Shown here one piece after another: positions 15,926 to 18,647 of a stretch of 18,647 bases of DNA (position 1 is its first letter; the number at the start of each line of letters is the position of its first letter). The translations under genes and the position numbers were made by a program. The notes under the pieces were generated by a model that was not told the DNA's origin, did no database searches, and saw only the letters and a program-made list of their open reading frames with translations. The stretch is from Trichomonas tenax (lineage: Eukaryota; Parabasalia; Trichomonadida; Trichomonadidae): positions 1 through 18,647 of the forward strand of contig JALKBU010001000.1 in the NCBI GenBank assembly GCA_023091735.1, written 5' to 3'.

Positions 15926-16047
15926 CGTTTGAAATAAATTTCGACCTACAAAAGCCGTTAATTGTCTTACTGAACTAGCACAGTGCAAATGCGTGTGCCA
16001 AGCAGGAAGATTTGTGGCTCTTGCAGGTCGAAATTTATTTCAAAACG
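15926..16047 (-). ncRNA. Candidate long-stem hairpin RNA or fold-back element
   Basis: The arm 15926-15956 (core TTGAAATAAATTTCGACCT, continuing toward AAAAGCC) pairs with 16016-16047 over about 31 positions, with one single-base bulge and two mismatches; the loop is about 59 nt. On the plus strand both mismatches are A/C. On the minus strand they become G-U wobbles, so a minus-strand transcript would form an uninterrupted stem apart from the bulge. That asymmetry is what selection on an RNA stem would leave, though two sites are little evidence. A miniature fold-back transposon is the alternative. No promoter or terminator is identified. Confidence 0.35.
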
Positions 16048-16810
16048 CATTATTTTGACAAATGTGATAGGAAACACCTGATTTCTGGCGCACTATATCC
16101 TGCTATATGACTAGCAACATATTGTGAGCCATAAACCTAATGCTTCATATCACATTTCAAGTGATTTCGACTCTTTTCTTAGAACACAACATAATGATAT
16201 CTAGTTGATGCCAGCATATTACACTCTTATTTATCCTACAAAATTCCATAAATATAATTTGATATTACCCAGATTTGCCATACTTTTAACGAGTAAACCC
16301 TCTATCAAGCCAAACTGAGAAGACATTTACGTGCTTTTCAGGGGTGCTGAGTATGTGAATAGCATTTGCTTGTCTATTTAACTTGAGGATCTCAATGCCT
16401 CCATGAGATTTCATCGAATATTGACATGTAAAATAAAGAAAGTCACTATTTTCGACAAGTATTATCTGATATTTGTCATGTAAAGTCGAAAATTTGATAT
16501 GTATTACCAATGAGCAAATTTTGTGTGAACTTGAAGAAGCATAACTTTAGGTATGCTCGATGCATGGGCAAAGGAATGCCGTTTGACTCCTGTACGTAGC
16601 GTATTTTTTTTTTTTCTATTTTTTGATTTTTCTACCGGAACTCTTGCAAAAATAAGCGAGCGAACGCTATAATAGTAAGATGTATTTGTTATAATCATCA
16701 AAGAGATTCATAACAGAAGCCCATTAATGATTTGTAATGAGTTTCTGTTTGTAATCATATCATGATTAAGTAATACCTTGCTAAGATCATGAAACAGATT
16801 GCACCACTAG
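16048..16810. other. Intergenic, weak coding traces only
   Basis: Minus-strand open frames of 74 and 65 codons here lack convincing protein character. On the plus strand a short piece near 16537-16600 reads TLGMLDAWAKECRLTPVRS and could be a coding remnant, but it is too short to support. No RNA gene was found. Confidence 0.4.
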
Positions 16811-16993
16811 AATCAGAACCCCAAAAAAGCACGTAAATTTTTCATCAGATTCGTCCAGGAAGGGGGTTACTCGTTAAAAATCGCAAAACTCAAAAAGGTC
16901 AACGAAAAAGTGGAGCCAGACACCATTGTCACAGACAAATCGAAGGAATGGATTAATAATATATTCGAGAGCAAATCAGCGATAAAAATTTGA
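16811..16993 (+). pseudogene. C-terminal coding relic, basic protein
   Basis: A 60-codon frame, open after TAG 16808 and ending at TGA 16991, without a start codon. It reads KKARKFFIRFVQEGGYSLKI, then a Lys-rich AKLKKVNEK, then EPDTIVTDKSKEWINNIFES. GC-richer, varied codons support real coding origin. The pattern IVTD is reminiscent of a DDE-transposase strand but is too short to claim. The upstream part is missing or unrecognisable. Confidence 0.35.
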
Positions 16994-17260
16994 AGAAAAG
17001 TGACATTATTCATGAATCTTTCTTCGATTTCGTCCTAACTTTAAAACCTAATCCTAATAACTAATCGTCAAAGTTCATTTAAGTGCTTCTCTCCGATTAC
17101 GATACACTTTGTTTCATTAACGAACTCATATTCGACCAAAATTTTGTTATTTGGACAACAGTTCATTCCAATACATAAATTCGATATTAATTAAACTTAA
17201 GAATTTTTTGAAAATTATGAATATAATAGCATAATGTATCCAGTTTCTAGATTTAATTTC

Positions 17261-17524
17261 CTAAAAATGAAAAACATGAGCTCGTATTAAGTCGAACTTG
17301 ACTTTTTCTGTTTTTCGCAGCGGAGATTGATGCAGCGGTCCCTCAAGTTTCCTAATTTGTAATTTAGGGCGAATTAAACGTGCTGATTTTGATACTTTTT
17401 GTTTCAATCTCAGCGTGTTCTCTTTCTGCATCTTGTTGTATCGTTCCGCTTCCTCCTTCATCTTCGCGTTTGCCGTGATGAGGCTGTGAACGAAAGATTT
17501 CAATTGATAGAAATAATTTGTAAA
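17261..17524 (-). pseudogene. Basic coiled-coil coding relic
   Basis: The frame is open from after TAG (17527-17525) to the stop at 17261, 87 codons. The first in-frame ATG falls about 20 codons inside (MKEEAERYNKMQKENTLRLK). The segment is helical and strongly basic, followed by ARLIRPKLQIRKLEGPLHQS. Codons are GC-rich like those of host genes. No intron signals are visible upstream that would supply a start. It may be a real small gene with an internal start or a 5'-lost remnant. Family unknown. Confidence 0.35.
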
Positions 17525-17645
17525 CTAAAGAAATATAATATTTTGACTTTTGGCATTTGTAATTTTTTGACATTTGTTATGATTTTATTGACTTTTGACG
17601 ATATAAAATAATATTTTTGACTTTTGACAATTGTAAAATAAAATT

Positions 17646-17650
17646 TCATA
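17646..17650 (+). promoter_or_regulatory. Trichomonad initiator (Inr) TCATA
   Basis: TCATA fits the T. vaginalis initiator TCA(+1)Y(T/A), with the presumed start at A17648. ATG 17659 follows 10 nt later, the very short 5' leader usual in that organism. It supports 17659 as the start of the surface-protein gene. Confidence 0.55.
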
Positions 17651-17658
17651 AGTTTTTA

Positions 17659-18647
17659 ATGCATTCATTCTTTTCTCGTTTGCAAAAGTTGGAGTGATTA
17701 CTTCGATGGTACAGATTTCATTCAACATTCTGACAACAATCGAAGTGAACCTCTCAGTGTCACAAATTCTTCGTCGTTCTTAGTCTCGAAATGCGAATTT
17801 CACAACCACAACGATAGAGCTATTTATTTCAACCAAGCAGATACCAAAACTCGTCTTCTTGTCGAAATTACCACATTTGAGAGCTGCAGCAGTTCAAACT
17901 TTGGAGGTTCTCTTTATTTTGGTACAAATGGTCAATGCGTTCAAGAACGAATATTTTATCACCGCTCTACGACATCAAATTATTTACATGCGTTCTATTC
18001 ATTTGTTACAAATTCAAATTCTGCAAAAAATTATTTCATGTTTTCGAGCGTTTTCGAATGTGGAACAATTGATGAATATCAAATGTTTCGTTCAAGACAT
18101 GGAAAAGTTGAGTATGAAAACATCAACAGTTCGTTTAATAAAGCTGTTTTTATATCAGGATTTTACATTGAAGATTTTCAACCAGAAAGTATTGTTAAAT
18201 TCTCTAATTTCTACAATTCGACTGAAAATAATGTTAATGGATATTATTTTTCATGTTTCAGTCATGGTCAAACTTGTTCAATTAATTTTTCTAATTACAT
18301 TAAAAACGGGAAAACTTCAATATTGATTTATGGATATTCAGCAAATCTTTTTGTTGGATGTTGTTCATTATTTGACAACACTTGCAATACAATGTTTCAA
18401 AATTCGAATGGATATTCCATTACAGTCAGTCAGTGCTATTTCGATAATGCAACAATTTCTGGACTTGTTACCTTTGTTTCTAACGTCACCGAAAAGTTCA
18501 CTGTTTCATTCACAGAAAAAAGTTTCTTTTCCTGCAAATATATCAACAATAAACGCAGACTAACAAAAGAAATCAATTACAATCGTGTTGATTCTTATTG
18601 TTTATTGTTCCATTCATTCATCAACGTCACTGTTCGCGACAATTATA
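17659..18647 (+). CDS. Secreted right-handed beta-helix (Pmp/adhesin-like) surface protein, 5' part, likely frameshifted
   Basis: A frame open from 17660 to the window end (329 codons) encodes a Cys/Phe/Ser/Asn-rich protein with repeated coils such as SFLVSKCEFHNHNDRAIYF, TFESCSSSNFGGSLYFG and VSQCYFDNATISG. This F-x-x-C....G-G-x-x-Y-F pattern is that of parallel beta-helix surface proteins (polymorphic-membrane-protein-like families, abundant in trichomonads). Many N-x-S/T sites suit secretion. The frame has no early ATG: the ATG at 17659, 10 nt after an initiator, is one frame off and stops after 12 codons. A one-base difference in the T-run at about 17670-17674 would join an MHSF-type signal peptide to the body, so this is a sequencing error or a recent frameshift. 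Track-sized open frames at 17859-18563 in other phases are shadows. The C-terminus lies beyond the window. Confidence 0.6.

Noticed and set aside
17859..18563. Open frames of 155 and 77 codons on the plus strand
   Set aside because: They lie in another phase of the beta-helix surface protein, whose frame is open over the whole stretch and has the repeated Cys/Gly-Gly pattern.

Overview
The window looks like nuclear DNA of a trichomonad parabasalid, most like Trichomonas vaginalis. It is AT-rich, the recognisable genes lack introns, and Polinton/Maverick-type fragments sit beside a trichomonad-style R2R3 Myb, a ciliary CFAP97-type protein, ankyrin repeats and a beta-helix surface protein. A TCATA initiator lies 10 nt before one ATG, as in T. 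vaginalis promoters. This is a judgement from gene content; no species marker is present.

Layout. 1-2310: the tail of an unknown gene, a convergent unknown 151-codon gene with reiterated copies of its own 5' end, and decayed coding sequence including a tail-anchored-type protein relic. 2532-5266: two intact host genes on the minus strand (CFAP97-domain protein; Myb factor). About 5700-8375: a very AT-rich Polinton/Maverick-like fragment with a KilA-N-type gene, two unknown genes and the start of an integrase-like gene, nearly all broken by in-frame stops. 8380-9105: a GC-richer patch with a tyrosine-recombinase-like relic and a 59-codon ORF. 9342-12032: a large intact gene resembling TRAPP subunit TRAPPC8/Trs85. 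12313-13760: a decayed gene, then a degenerate minisatellite enclosing two single ankyrin units. 13843-15472: a second Maverick-like fragment encoding a collagen/tail-fibre-like protein, plus two plus-strand ORFs. 15570-17530: mostly non-coding, with strong inverted repeats and two coding relics. 17659-end: the 5' part of a secreted beta-helix surface protein, apparently frameshifted at its signal peptide.

The host genes (TRAPP subunit, Myb, CFAP97 protein) look functional and are not operonic. The mobile-element genes form two separate truncated blocks, and their edges coincide with sharp base-composition changes. The two most interesting signals are the excess of in-frame TAG codons in the Maverick-like genes, which could be decay or TAG recoding, and a long inverted repeat at 15926-16047 whose mismatches become G-U pairs only in a minus-strand RNA.
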